Shown here: positions 23,464-35,970 of the stretch, in pieces
How the letters are laid out: each line of letters opens with the position of its first letter
How positions within the stretch are numbered: position 1 is the first letter of the stretch
Source: Dimorphilus gyrociliatus
Taxonomy: Eukaryota; Annelida; Polychaeta; Dinophilidae
Assembly (NCBI GenBank): GCA_904063045.1
Contig: CAJFCJ010000014.1
Coordinates: 1,175,643-1,239,642, forward strand
Length of the DNA: 64,000 bases
Reading direction: 5' to 3'
The notes under the pieces: model-generated
Databases searched by the model: none
What the model was told of the DNA's origin: nothing
Seen by the model: the letters and a program-made list of their open reading frames with translations, nothing else
Position numbers and translations under genes: made by a program

Positions 23464-24036
23464 TTACCATTGCTGTCCCATACCGCCCCCCATCATTGGA
23501 TCTTGTCCCATACCCATTTGACTTGGTTGCATACCCATACCCATACCCATATTACTTTGTCCACCCATACCAGGCATACCTCCCATACCCATATTACTTT
23601 GTTGCATTCCCATTGGACCACCACCCATACCCATATTACTTTGCATTCCCATTCCTCCTCCCATCATACTTTGTCTTTGCGACATGCCGCCCATAGTGCT
23701 CGCAGTAGCCCTTGGTCCTCCCATCATACTCGCAACTTGTCCCGGCATACCACCGCCCATAACACTTGCCGTTTGAAGAACTTCTTGAACTCTTCTTTCA
23801 GTCGCCTCTTCATCGACAACTTTAACAACAGCCGGTTGATTAGGTCGCATACGTCTAATACAAACAACCAATAAATAAGTAAGTGCATAACCTAAAATGG
23901 ACATAGCAACTGCGCAAGCAGAAACGATTGCCGTAGCCTGTTGAAAGTCTTTTCCGGAAGTATCCTTACCAAAAGCAGTATCAATAGCGTAAGAATAAGA
24001 GATAAGACATAGGAAAACAGTAATAATTTCTATCAT
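23464..24036 (-). CDS. Single-pass membrane protein with Met/Gly repeat tail
   Basis: One uninterrupted exon of 190 codons. Residues 1-17 form a signal peptide (IEIITVFLCLISYSYA), followed by a short ectodomain of about 20 residues. A hydrophobic span runs from about 36 to 58 (VSACAVAMSILGYALTYLLVVC), with a basic stop-transfer IRRMR after it. A small charged helix (DEEATERRVQEVLQTAS) leads to about 95 residues built almost only of Met, Gly, Gln, Ser and Pro in NMGMGG / MGMQQS / MMGG units ending in GQQW. I recognise no family. The topology suggests type I, with the Met/Gly tail in the cytosol. The gene is intronless, unlike most neighbours, and its 3' end lies about 205 bases from that of the convergent FAM161 gene. 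The intact frame over a repeat-rich tract argues it is expressed. Confidence 0.75.
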   Translation of the reverse strand: MIEIITVFLCLISYSYAIDTAFGKDTSGKDFQQATAIVSACAVAMSILGYALTYLLVVCIRRMRPNQPAVVKVVDEEATERRVQEVLQTASVMGGGMPGQVASMMGGPRATASTMGGMSQRQSMMGGGMGMQSNMGMGGGPMGMQQSNMGMGGMPGMGGQSNMGMGMGMQPSQMGMGQDPMMGGGMGQQW

Positions 24037-24337
24037 TTGTACTGATATTCTATTTTTTCTTTACAAACAAAACTTTGCCTCTTTTTTATTTCTATTTTTT
24101 CTATTAAATTAATATGATAAATACACTTTTTGATGAACTTTTTCAATATTTTAAATGTTCTTTAAATTAATCTAACACTGTTATTTTTCTATTTAACATA
24201 TTATTTATTTTAAACTTTCATTACGTTGATTTTCATAATGTTTGTCATATTTATTGTTTTCTTTTTTTTTTAAATAATAAATATATTTATTCCTAGGCCT
24301 ATTTGATTAATTATTTCTGTAACAAAAGGAAAGAGAG

Positions 24338-24339
24338 TG

Positions 24340-24374
<35 letters not shown>
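24338..24374. repeat. (GATA)n/(GA)n microsatellite
   Basis: GATAGATAGATAGAGAGAG-type run in the 24-29 kb non-coding region. Confidence 0.9.
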
Positions 24375-24481
24375 GGGATGGTATTTTAAAAAGTCCTTTA
24401 ACCCTCTGACCTCGCTTTCCCACGTATAAAACTTTGGAATAGTATATTTTTCTTATTTTTTAATTGATTAGATAGATATTC

Positions 24482-24560
24482 TTTTTTTTATCTTTTTATT
24501 ACTTCCCTTCTTGTCTTCTTCTTCCTCTCTTCTTCTTCTTTCTCTTCTTCCCCTACTTTT
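24482..24560. repeat. Long polypyrimidine tract
   Basis: An almost uninterrupted C/T run of roughly 80 bases (CTTCTTCTTCCTCTCTTC-like units), directly followed by a purine-rich stretch. A candidate for non-B DNA, otherwise low-complexity. Confidence 0.75.
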
Positions 24561-27500
24561 ACCTTTACTATCTAAAGAAATGTGGAGAAGAAAGAAAAAG
24601 GAAATCGTTAACTTTCGTTTTTTACTTTTTTTCTTATTTATCGACTAATCTAATTAATACGGATTAAAGATAGTTTTTTAAAGAAAGGGAATAACGAAAA
24701 AAGGATTAAAATAGGTCTACTAGGGATTAAAAGAAATCCTAATTTAGTGCGTCTGTAAAACCGGTTAATTAAACATGGTAAAAAGGGGTATTAGCTGATG
24801 TGTTTTACGGTAATTCGTTAAAAAGACGTTTACCATTCGTATAAACAACATCAAACTAGCTTGATAGGATATTTTGGCATGTATGTTACAATTTTTTAAC
24901 GGGAATATATACCCTAATTGTTTTTTCTTTTGATAAAAAAAATATCGGGCACCTGGATTGTTTGTCTTTGACGGATCTAAATATAAACATTGGCTCTTTC
25001 CTGTTTTTTATCATTAACCCCATTGATTTTATTTAAGAGTATAAATCTGTCTGCTTCCTTTTATTATCTACAATTATTGAAAAATTAAGAAGATTAGCTA
25101 TACTAATTTAGATAAAAGATAACAAGAAAATAAAAAACATACCCTCAATTGATTTATGATCACTTAGCTAATTGTTTAAAACCATTAGCTTTTTTGTTGA
25201 TAAGCCTATAAATAATATATACATTTACCAAAAAGAAAAAGGAAAAGATAAAAGGAATTGAAAAAAAGAACTTTGTATTATCGAATAATTGTTAAAAGTA
25301 GAAGAAAAGAGGAAGGGAATGAAGAGGAGGAAGAAGAGACTCGTAAACAGTTTTAATATAAAAGAATTTATTGCAATTTTAGTTTTATGACAAGTCATAA
25401 ATGGATAATTTAAATCCTCTAATTGAATTATATATATATATATATATATATGTAGCTTTACTATAAATCTCCGTACATTCTCACTGAAATATCTATTGAA
25501 TGTCCCATGTTTTTTGACTTTTGGGAATACTTTTATTTATTTGTTTTAGCTTCGATTTCTTCAACTAAACAGATTTTACTTTTATTACTTTAACACTACT
25601 TTTTTAATATTATTTACAAATTTGTTCATGAATATTCATAAATAATATATAATCTATATTTACATATACTGGATTTTAATGTATATAAGAATGAACTCTC
25701 TTATTATATCTGTAGGAACGATCCTAATGATATTTCCTTTATAGTTTCTATTGTATTTCATAATGAGTTTAATTATTTCTAATCATGGGCGTCTACCCTT
25801 AACGAGCGTCCCGCAAGGTTGAACGTAGCCGGAAATTTTTCTTGGCAGCGGGAGTGAACAGCCCGGAGCTGTAATTCTAATAAAACGTACAAGTAATTGC
25901 GTAATAACATTCACGATTAATCTTTGATCAAGTGTATCACGATTACTCGCCTCAAAGTGTACGATATATCGAATCGTTTCGTTAGATGCTTTAATAATCG
26001 ATGTTTGGTGCGTCTCTTCTTTTATTTATTACGTATTAAATGTGTATGGTTATATTAATGCTAATTACACTGAAGGTCACCTAAGTAAACTTATCTAGTC
26101 TAGCTGTGATTTTTAAACGAGACAGGGGACAAAAGGTTAAAAGTAACAATTTTCACCTTCGCTGACCTCTCTTCTTGTCTGATGTAGACACAAAAAAGTG
26201 ATAAAATCGATATATCTAGTTAAAACTGGTAAAATAGTAATTAAATTCTACTTAGATTAATAAGATAATAATTAATTCTAACAAATAACATAAACGTTTG
26301 ACCTAATTATTCAATATAAATACACATCTAGTCATGTAAAACCTACTTGAACAACTTTGCAAAGGGAAGTTTCTTCATTACTTTAAACTTTTAAATTTCA
26401 GACAAGTTTTTTAAAATGATAATTTATTAGCTTAATTTATTCATTCACAGTTTTAATAGCGCTAAAGGAAAAAGCGTCTAAAAGGTCCTTGAAAGATGTA
26501 GATAAGCTGGAGAAGTATTATAAGAATTTTCTAAGAAATTGCGTTCACTTGTCCAATCGTTGTTTTCTTTTCGCGTTCTTTACTTATCTTTACTCTAATT
26601 TGCTCTAGGAAAAAGATAAGATGGAAAGGAAACGGAGATAAAAGAAATAAAATAAATGGCGAATGTTTTTATTACGTAAATTATAGAATTCGTAACTTTT
26701 CCGCTGAGCTCCATATGGCACGGATTATTCTAATTAAGGATTTTTAAACGGGCGTCCCCTTAATTATAGAGAATGTTCGTTTAGCAATCCTCATAGGGAA
26801 TTTGCTCTTTCTTTATTTCTATGACCCAATCCGACAAGCAATCGATGCTATTATAAATAGGGAACGGCGAGGTGAGAAAGAGAGAAAGAGATGTGAATGG
26901 GACAGAAGGAGAAGAGGGCAGGAGGGGGGAAGCTGTTGACATAGTTTTGGGGACGCCAATATATCCCTACAATTTTTTCATAAAAGTCGGAATTGAATGG
27001 ATAAAAAGACTATGGAATTTTCTAGAAGATGTTTTTTTTCCTTGGATTCTATTCGTATTGAAGGATTTCCGTGCCCCTTGTTAAGTGGACAATTTATGGA
27101 TCTCAAACAACAATAGGCCTATTGAAATATTTTTAAGTACTGAAATACTTACGAATACTGAAGAAGCTATTTAATTGGGATTAGCACTCAATTAAACCTT
27201 TAAAATCAAGTTGAAATAACGATATTATCTAGTTAGCAAATGGGTGGCTACCTGTCACAAATTAATATAGCTAACTGAACTTTCCAGGAACAATGGACAA
27301 CTATTTCCATATACTAATAGTAACATTTTATTAGCCTAAGGGAATTTTCCCTGAAGAAAATTTCTTGACGTTTATTGGCCAATTCACAAACGAGATTAGG
27401 CAATCGCCTCTCCTCCTTTCTCACCTCCCCCCTCCCATTTAGCCACCTGTTATATCTCCTCTGTCAAACGGGAACTTTATGGGGGTTTTTTTATGGCGTT

Positions 27501-28856
27501 GATGGCGCCGAGAAAACGCGTCTTCTATTGTCTACTTACTAAACACGTTAAAGCCGGTTTAAGGTGCATAAACAAGGAATACCTTCAATAAAATAAACAC
27601 TATTTAAATAGTTAATAAACATAGCACGACGAAAATTCCTTTAAATTTATAAATTTGCCGTTAAATTTGCCCCAATTTTCCTGGTTAACATCTTCATTAT
27701 CTTTAATAATTAAACATTGTAGAATTTTTGAGTACTGCCTCGCTTCACTCTCGTCTTGATCGATTACATAATCAACTAGCATTATGTAATTATTTGAAAG
27801 CGCTTGGGGAAAAGAGAAAGAGTTAGAGTGACAGAAAAGGCAAGGGGGGTGGATGTTGGGAAAAAGGGAACGAGGAGGTGATGTTGAAGAAGGAATTGTT
27901 TGAAAAGTTGTAGAAAGAGAGATAACGGTCTATTACAAAGCGTATATAGTTGTGGGTCTATTGCGCTTTTTAATCTCAAGGAAAAGTGGGTTATTTAAAA
28001 GGTGCCATATCCAATTGAAATTACGTATAGATTGAAGATAAAGACATAAATTAATAATAGTATTTCAATTACACGTCATTTTAGGAGTATTTTGTTTCTT
28101 TTTTAGAAAAATAAACATTCTTCTTCTCTACTTTGAAGGTAGAAATGAAGCAATCCATCATATAAAAAGGAATACTCTTAAAGAGTAGATTTTAATATTT
28201 ACATAAGAGTAATATATGGCCATTTTTCTACCCGCACCGTCCATTTAATTAGCATATTAATGAATGAATTTTCAAAAAAGATTCTCTTTTGTCCCTCGTT
28301 GCTTCCGTTTGCGAAAAGTGCATTTTCTTAAGACTTTGGCACGTGCCGAACGCTTTTATTGTTCCCTTTTCCACTTGACATTTCCCTTTATTATACCTTC
28401 CGACAGAGTCGTTCTAAAATGCTATATTTCATTAGGTGTACACAAAAAGCCTGTTCTAACTAATATAATTGATACAATTAAGATAAACAATTATATAGGA
28501 CTATACAATGAAACCTTTCTCAGTTAAACACCTAGGAAGAGATGAAATTGTCATTTCTAAAGAGTTAAAAAAAAGAAAAGAAAGGACAATAGGAACAATC
28601 CTTTAATTAATTGGGAAAAACTTGTTTAGTGATGATAAACAATAGAAATTAGTTAGAATAATGGGAGGAGGAGGAGAAAGAGGAAGAATAATAATGACAA
28701 GCGTCATCAGGAAAAGTATTGCCTTTCTCCAGAGTTACAATTTTTTTTATCTTATCAATAATCGAAGCGGAAGCGTTTGTTATCGATCAAAGCGTAATCA
28801 TTTACGGCGTATGTTTTTTTTATTTATTTATAAAGAAATAAGAAAAGGGAGGGAGC

Positions 28857-28878
28857 CAGAGAGAGAGAGAGAGAGAGA
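28857..28878. repeat. (GA)n microsatellite
   Basis: Simple GAGAGA run. Confidence 0.85.
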
Positions 28879-29456
28879 TTACTCTTTTCGCTTGATCCGC
28901 CTACAAAACTTTTCTCCTCCTCCTTCTCCTTTTCCTTCCTTTTCTTTCACGACGTGTCAAATTTCTCGAGCGTCGCTTTTTTTATGTAAAGTGTATAATA
29001 GCACATGCTTCAATTTCCCTTGTTATTTAATATTTCCAAATTTCTATACTCCCTCCCTGCAATCTGTAACAAATATTTGCAGTCGACCGTTACAAAAAAC
29101 TCATTAATTCCCATTAAGATTATCTGTATTTATAGTAAAAAAAGAACTAATTGAACACACTAAATGTAAAAAGAAACCCACAATACGCTATAAACAACAT
29201 ACCAATAGGAAAGTATCTAAATATAGACTATTCTTAAGAGAAACTGAGAAAATAAAAGGCTTAAGCCTATTCTCTCTTGAAGGTGGGTTAAACAAACTAA
29301 TGAGTGACAAACGATATTACTAATCAACGGATTTTTTTAAAAAGTAAACTATTACATCACTTTTCCTTTAAAATTCAACTACGCAAAAAACACACAAATA
29401 TAAAAGATTTTTTTGGTCCTTTAGTTTCGGTTTTTGGTTTTTTTTGGCGGGATTCT

Positions 29457-30374
29457 TTAAGAGGAGTTGATCTCTTCTAAATATCGGTAGTGTATTGACC
29501 TGTAACTTAGGTATAGCGGCTCTTCAAAAACGTTATTCTGTTGTCTGTGACGCTCTTTATGAATGTAATAGGAAGCCAGAGCGGCAGCCGTAGATGCTTG
29601 CAAGCAAATCAGATCGAATACTCGGGGAATTGGCTTCCTCCCCTGATGTTTCCACATGACATCAAGCATCGCTTTTAAGGGTGATGGATCAAATATGCCG
29701 ATAACCGAAATTTCCAAGCTAAATACGTCTATCTTTTTACCGTCAGGGGATTCAACATTAGTGTATCTCCCTCTTCTATAATCTCTCTCCCACTCCATAT
29801 TGGCTTCAAGACAACAGGAGAGTTCCAGAATGAGGTATTTAGAACCCAAGTCAACTACCAAGTCGGGATACCTATTTTTACCGTTTGCGACGAATACCAG
29901 TTCCTCCATTGGTTTATAGTCTCTAAGACTGTCAGCATAGACATCAAAATTAAACCACTGGGTAATACCATGGGCTATTTGCTCAAGAATGGCATCATGT
30001 CGCCATTGATATCTACCAAGTCTTGCTGGGTTCTTTCTACTTCTATTCATTGACATTTCACACTTTGAGAGTGAGTGATCAATGTCAGACCGAGTACTAC
30101 CACATAGGATGCAATCTTCCATTCGTAATTTAACCATTATGTAATTCAAAATAAACTTTTGAACACAAATGGTAAAATACGGAAAGAATTCATGGACCCA
30201 ATTCCATACGTGGAGGTCTTCTATGGAATATGTTACCAAGCGACGCAAATCACAACCTTTTTTATCATACTTCAGGATGTCGATTAAGCTCTCGTGTATT
30301 CTCTCCTTCTCTCTTAGAGTACCAGGGAAGACATAATTGACCATTTTTGGCTTGTAGTTTGTTAAGGAAATCAT
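29457..30374 (-). CDS. Orphan zinc-knuckle + restriction-like endonuclease protein (LINE-derived), copy 1
   Basis: An uninterrupted 305-codon frame. It resembles the C-terminal end of RLE-type non-LTR retrotransposon proteins, with no reverse transcriptase in front. A CCHC-like knuckle is at Cys88-Cys91-His100-Cys105 (CILCG...DHSLSKC), followed by YQWRHD (residues 122-127), the position of the RHN/RHD motif. The PD-(D/E)XK core is present as Y-P-D (Asp171), then ILELS with Glu184, then an Arg-rich segment (ERDYRRGRY). The C-terminal third has LEIS..GIFDPSPL and a helix ending SYYIHKERHRQ, both shared with copy 2 at 35971. No RT ORF, poly-A tail or target-site duplication was seen. Either an isolated 5'-truncated insertion or a domesticated gene; the intact frame and a diverged paralogue 5.6 kb away favour domestication. 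Confidence 0.75.
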   Translation of the reverse strand: MISLTNYKPKMVNYVFPGTLREKERIHESLIDILKYDKKGCDLRRLVTYSIEDLHVWNWVHEFFPYFTICVQKFILNYIMVKLRMEDCILCGSTRSDIDHSLSKCEMSMNRSRKNPARLGRYQWRHDAILEQIAHGITQWFNFDVYADSLRDYKPMEELVFVANGKNRYPDLVVDLGSKYLILELSCCLEANMEWERDYRRGRYTNVESPDGKKIDVFSLEISVIGIFDPSPLKAMLDVMWKHQGRKPIPRVFDLICLQASTAAALASYYIHKERHRQQNNVFEEPLYLSYRSIHYRYLEEINSS

Positions 30375-32672
30375 CTTTTTTTATTGAACGTCCGGCAAGT
30401 ACGTTGATGTTTAAAAGAATGAAGAGAAAACTTTTCTGCCAGTCGATAGCTTTTTCTCACTACATTTCATTCAGCCACTGAGCGATCATGAAGGGTAAAT
30501 AGGCTCCGCCTCCGCCTGCACCCCAGCGTATGCTCCAAATTTTATTTACACTACAAATTTAGGCGGAGCTTAATTTCCTATGAGAGGAACCAAGGCAAAA
30601 ACCTACGTAACCTCCTTTTCTCTCTTTATCAGCGGTACCAACACTTTGGTAAATGATTCGCTAATTGACTTCGCACTTGTTTGACGTCCATTTCAGGGTT
30701 GAATTTTTTAGATAAGCAATCACTCCTAACAGATATAAATATATAAATGGTTGAGAAAATAGGAAAGAGAATTGAACAGGAAATGGAAAAGTAGAGAGGA
30801 AGGAGTAAAACTGAACACAGAAACTATATAACAATGCTAAGGACAGTTACGTACATATTTTATGACTGTACAAAAAAAAGGTTGTGATTGAGAGGAATGA
30901 GAAAGTGAGACAGAAATGAGGAAGGCGGGGGGGGGGAGGGGGTAAACGTTTAACTTTCATCCTTTAATCCTGAGTTGTTTATTCTATATAAAAAAGGAGA
31001 AGAAAGAGAAAAGAAAAAAATTTAGCCATCTGTACAGGTGACGCGATCAAAACTCCCGCCTCTTTTGTTGATCGGCGCAAGAGAAGAATGGATAAAGAGT
31101 AAAAGAAATCGTAAAGTATACAGTTTTGTCAACAATTTATCAAAATGAGAATAAATACATTTCTATATATGAACAGAGAGTGTAAAAATCTATTATATTC
31201 CTCTAAAAGCGTCTATGTCTTTGTGACTGCAAAAACATTCTTGGCTATTTGCCAACATTGAAAAAAAAAGTGTGGGTGGATAGTAAAATGGACAGTTATT
31301 ATATACCTATTAAATAAAAAAATAATAAACCGCTTTAAGCTTCCCTTCCTTTAAGGAATTTATAGAATAATAATGGAATATTCTAAATTCTTGCGTAATC
31401 ATTTTTCAAAGTTATAGTCTGCTCTCCTCCCCTCTTCTTCCCTTCCTTTCTCTTCAACTCATCGGCCAGAAGAGATTTACTTAATACTATTATATAAGAG
31501 TCATTGTTCTTTTTTTTATGTGTTATGTATACATATATGCTATATACACACACTAAACGACGATAAGAGTGGCGATAGATTGAACTATCTAAAAATAGGC
31601 CATCAATAAAAAAAAGAAGGGGGGTGAGGATGAAAGAAAAATGTAACAATTTCAAGCTAATCCGGAAACTTCATTAGATCGGCAGATCTATAACAGAGTT
31701 ATTCATTACGGTGTTTAGCATCTTATTTAAATAAATTAGGCAAAAATTTTGTAATGAATTACTTAGTAAAGCTATTAATAAAACATTAAAAACAAACATA
31801 AAAACAGGGATAAAAGGAAAAATGTTACACTAATGTTGATGAAATCAGATAAAGTCTTCTAAAAATTCCGTACAAGTTGAGAGAATTACCCTATTACGGG
31901 TTCTCTCCTAATCAGTTCTTGTTGTTACATAATAACCTGTTATCAATATCTTTACCATTCAGATAGGAATATTAAATGGGATAATAAAACACGTTTCCCA
32001 TCCTAATTTATTTGTTAGCCTTAATTGATTTTCAGGTTATATATTCAATTTAGGATTATGTTGCAACGAGATTCCCTTGGGCAATATTGGAGAAATATTT
32101 CAATACCTTTAAAGGAAACTTGAAAGAAATCGGTAATCCAAGGATAAAATAGGCCTATGGCAACTTCCGATCGGTTTCTTTTCATATTTAAGGAATGGTA
32201 AACATTTCAAATAATTTAACTTCAGATTTGACCTACTTTATATATATAAATAAAAATAGACGTTTCCCAAGCTTTCTTAGTGTATTTTTTACGTTGTATA
32301 AGCAAATATTATATAATTTATTGTTTCATTTATTTTAGGGTAGTTTTATTAAAATATCTTTGAACTTTAAAAAAAAAAAGAGACGCTTTTTACTTTTACT
32401 AGTACAATAAAATGTTACATAGGTCACAACTAAAGAATTTTTCTTGTTTCATTTCTTATTCTGTTACGGTATTAAAAATAAAAACAAAAAAAAATATTCC
32501 TAATATTGATCTTTTTCACAAAGGTTAAGGATAACTTTTATCCATTTTTTTCCAATATTTCTTGTAGAGAATGGGAGAAGATGGAAATAGGTAAAGAAGG
32601 AGAGAGAGAGAGAGAGAAAGTAGGGGAAAATTAATTATATTTTGTCAACAAATGTCTAATTTCTTCTGTTTT
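30375..32672. other. Intergenic region, no gene supported
   Basis: Just upstream of RLE copy 1, 30500-30570 holds GC-box-like CTCCGCCTCCGCC and an inverted 9-mer (GGCTCCGCC / GGCGGAGC). A G-run of about 11 followed by GAGGGGG lies at about 30926-30942. GA repeats occur at 32599-32617. The frame at 31383-31655 shows no motif. Confidence 0.6.
30926..30942 (+). repeat. Guanine run
   Basis: An unusually pure G tract (about 16 of 17) in a 70% AT background, followed by GGTAAACG. Could form a quadruplex or be a sequencing-difficult homopolymer. Confidence 0.8.
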
Positions 32673-33874
32673 CTACTTGCAAGTGTTTGGCGGAATATCT
32701 GTTCTGCGGCGCTTGTTATTCAAATCTTTAAAGAATTCTTGAATATCTTTAGCTTCTACGGTCTAAGTGTGGGAAAAAAAAGAATAAAGATTTTAAGAAA
32801 AAAGTATGTAAGAGATGAAAAGACTGTAAAGAATTAAAATTCTTGGCGTCTCTTTTATTTACGTGTAGACTATATAGAAACTTTGTATACCTTGCGTTTT
32901 TCAGCGAATTCCTTTAGGAACGTTCCAAGTTTAGTTTTCATATTATTGTAACCGGCGAGAACTTCGTTTTGTTGAACTCTCGACATATTTTCCAGAGCTC
33001 TATTCAAATTTCCTTCTTCGCTTGCTGTACGAGTTTTGGCTTTTTCTTCGTAAGCTTGAACACTGTCCTCTGGGTCAAGAAGGAATCCTATACCACTTTC
33101 AGTATATGTTTTCTTACAATTTTGACACCTACATAATCCATTACGCCAACCTTCTCTCCAAAATACCGCTTGGGCGGAAGATTTGCTCTTCTTTTTCAAT
33201 TCATCTAAAATACAACCTTCGACATCAAGTGCCTCTTCGGTTTCAGTATCCTTTGAAGATTCATAGTGAGTGATATAGGGGATGAGAAATGTGTGCTTTT
33301 CCACACAACCTTTACAAGTGACTTCGCTGTAAGAATTTGGTGAGATAATAGATCCTTTTAAATCACCGTTCAAGTGTCTGGTGTGATGCCAATCTTCGCA
33401 TATTACGCATTGGACCATCTCGTCTTCACTGGTATCCTCAGGATCAGGGTAAGGCCGACTACAGATGCAATAAACTCCGTCGTAATTATGATTATAAGTA
33501 TTTTCCTCATTTTTCTCAGCTTTATCTGGTCTCAGTTGGCATTTGCCAGGAACTTTAGAATTACCGCAATCGCATCTCGTATTGCGCTTTGTGTAGAGTT
33601 CAACAAGGTCATGAGTATCGTGACATTCAAAGCTACAAGCCAAGCATATAGCTCCAGAACCACAACTTTTACAGCTATATAATGGCTGACGTTTCAAGTA
33701 TCCTTCATCATACGTACAAATACGAGCATCGGCTCCTCCTAAAACAGCCCTGGCATCTTCCTCTAGTTGATCCTCTTCCCTAACAATATCATTTAAATTA
33801 ACAATATCCTCTTCTTCCTCAGATTTGTTCACAATATTCTGTTGTTCGTCATTTTTACTGTTTGCGGTGGCCAT
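32673..33874 (-). CDS. UBR7: UBR7-like N-recognin E3 ubiquitin ligase
   Basis: Two exons, 33874-32891 and 32762-32673, give 357 residues. After an acidic N-terminus the UBR box spans about residues 44-115, with paired Cys and ending ELYTKRNTRCDCGNSK. The variant PHD finger follows: YCICSRPYPDPED, DEMVQCVICEDWHH and the C..C pair of VTCKGC, with a closing HTFLIPY. C-terminal landmarks are VFWREGWRNGLCRCQNC and FLKEFAEKRK. A reading that runs on from 32891 would end VYKVSI; splicing at AAG|GTATAC instead adds TVEAKDIQEFFKDLNNKRRR, which matches the conserved UBR7 tail, so the two-exon model is preferred. UBR7 is a nuclear E3 reported to ubiquitinate histone H2B. His replaces the usual Phe in the DWFH motif. 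Confidence 0.95.
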
Positions 33875-35970
33875 TCTGGTGAAGGAGAGAAAAAGAAAAT
33901 AGAAGAAATAATTACGAAATTATTGGTCATTTATACTTGTAAATAGAAGATTACGCAATAACGAATTACATTATAGAAATGTTGGAAAAAAAAGAAAGAT
34001 GATCAATTATAACTATATTTTTAACATTAAAATTTCTAAAGAAACACATTCTAAATGTGATAAAGAACATAATCCATTAATAGTTAACCTATATAATATT
34101 TAGCATTACTACACAGCTATGTCACAGATACAGTATTTACAACATGTTTAAGAATAAAGTATGAGTCATTGTGCTGTCTCATCAACTTTTGAAGTCTATG
34201 GGTAATATTTCTTTAATATGAATATACACACATGAAAGTTTGTAGGGCTAAAAAGAAGCATTTTCTTTATGTATTGCTAAAATTTCTACAAATGTTAAAG
34301 ATTTGCGTAACGGGCATGAAATCATTAAATCGAAATATATTACATCTATAGAGTAATGATGGGAGAGTTTAAAACAGTAGCAAGGTCAATAATAAATAGA
34401 TATTTAACTACTAAACACCAGAAAATCATTAAATATCTTTGTAATATAAAAAACAAAGGTAATATGTTTTATAGATATATACTATATATAATACGTGTAC
34501 AAATTGTACAAATAACTAAAAAAACTCCTACCTTTCGTGATTGATAGTTAATCAACTATATTATCGGTTCAGTTCTATGACACAAGTAAGGACTACAAAC
34601 TCTACATTGCTCCCTCTATCAGTATAATCTTGAACATTTTATACCGCCACTAGCAACGGTTTCTAATTACAAAATCACGCATCTATAACAAAGTATTGTT
34701 AAATCCAAACAACTGAAATATTTTTACTTCCTTGCACTTAATTTTAAAATGAATGATAGAAAAAGTTTAATGTAGCCTCTATTTTTAAAACTATACAATC
34801 CCCCTTATACTTCTTTGAGTAAACAAATATTAATCTATAAATAGAGTGTTTTTTCTCTCTATATAACTAAGAAACTAATAAAAAAAATCATTTTTTTTTC
34901 TTTTTAATGATCGGCATGAATTTTACTTTCGGCTGTTAAATATAGAATAAAAAGAGTATTAATAACTTGACAATTAACATTATATTACAAGAATTCATAT
35001 TCACTTAGGAGTTTACTTTTCATCCAAATTATTAATACCAGTTGTATTATATATCTCTATTTTTGGGCAATTAATTAGTTTATTTAAGAAAAATGTATCA
35101 AGATGACAAAACGAAATAGGAAACAAAAAAGCCTTTGATGTTTTATTACATTCTACGCATAGAGTGAATTTATTGAAGAGTTGGTACGTGAAAGCCGGGC
35201 AAAACAAACCTTAGGTAAATGACTCAACTTATGTAATTCGTATTATTGATAAGAATGTATATCTCTTTCTAAATAAGTATGTAATGCCTATAAACATTAC
35301 CTAATATTCATGAGGATCTTTCGCTCGCGTTAATCCTTTGATAAGGTATCGAAAAAAAATTACATCATGTGCATGTCCTCTCTTTTTTTTGTTTCAGGGA
35401 AAAAAGTAACATTAGGAATTTTCAGGGATTTTCGGTCGTTGACACAAAAAAGAAGATAAATATTCAGTGGGCGTACCTACCCTTTAACACCTAGATATCT
35501 ATTAAAAAATTTAACTTCCGGATGAAATAAATCTCGACGATACCTCCTAAAGGCGAACACAAATCTTTTTTGTTGCAATTTTAAAGCTAACTATTCGTAT
35601 CACGTGGAAATAGACCTTCTTTTGATAAAAAAAACTGGAAAGACAGTATCTAATTGATAAACGAACTATAATATAACATACAGTTTTTCAAGCCGTTTCA
35701 GCCATACGAAGGTTCTTTATTTGCTTTTTTTTTCTCTTCTAATTTAAGTAGTTTGTTAATCAAAAGCCTAAAAAATAAAAGTATTGAAAAATGGACAAAT
35801 TCGTTTGCTTGTTTTTTTTAAAAAAAAAACTTTATAAGATTCTTTTTTTCTTTTTTGTTCTTTTTTTAATTTCATTGGCAATTTACGCAAAATATTTAAG
35901 CAATTATTTTAGTATTGACAATATTTAGGACATACTTAAATTACTCATTAAAGGTCAATACTGTTTTTTT
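33875..35970. other. Intergenic region, no gene supported
   Basis: AT-rich, with poly-T/poly-A tracts (35350-35400, 35805-35870). Frames at 34356-34544 and 35013-35207 have no motif or splice partner. Confidence 0.6.

Larger units (their letters stand above)
24037..29456. other. 5.4 kb non-coding region
   Basis: No coding exon supported; frames at 26872-27084, 27782-27979, 28264-28527 and 28661-29107 are low-complexity or lack any motif. Contents include a GA microsatellite, a long pyrimidine tract, TA repeats near 25430-25450, and GC-richer islands at about 25790-25890 and 27480-27550. Short homeodomain-type TAATTA/GGATTA and a TCF-type CTTTGATC (25922) occur. It could hold enhancers, but sites this short are expected by chance. 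Confidence 0.6.

Noticed and set aside
23458-23874. Long His/Thr-rich frame on the plus strand
   Set aside because: It is the antisense reading of the Met/Gly repeat tract; composition is an artefact of CAT/ATG complementarity.
26872-27084. 70-codon Arg/Glu-rich frame in the desert
   Set aside because: Encoded by a GA-rich low-complexity stretch followed by random sequence; no donor, acceptor or family signal.
32873-32890. UBR7 frame reading straight through to VYKVSI stop
   Set aside because: Splicing at AAG|GTATAC to 32762 restores the conserved UBR7 C-terminal tail, so the read-through end is likely intron.
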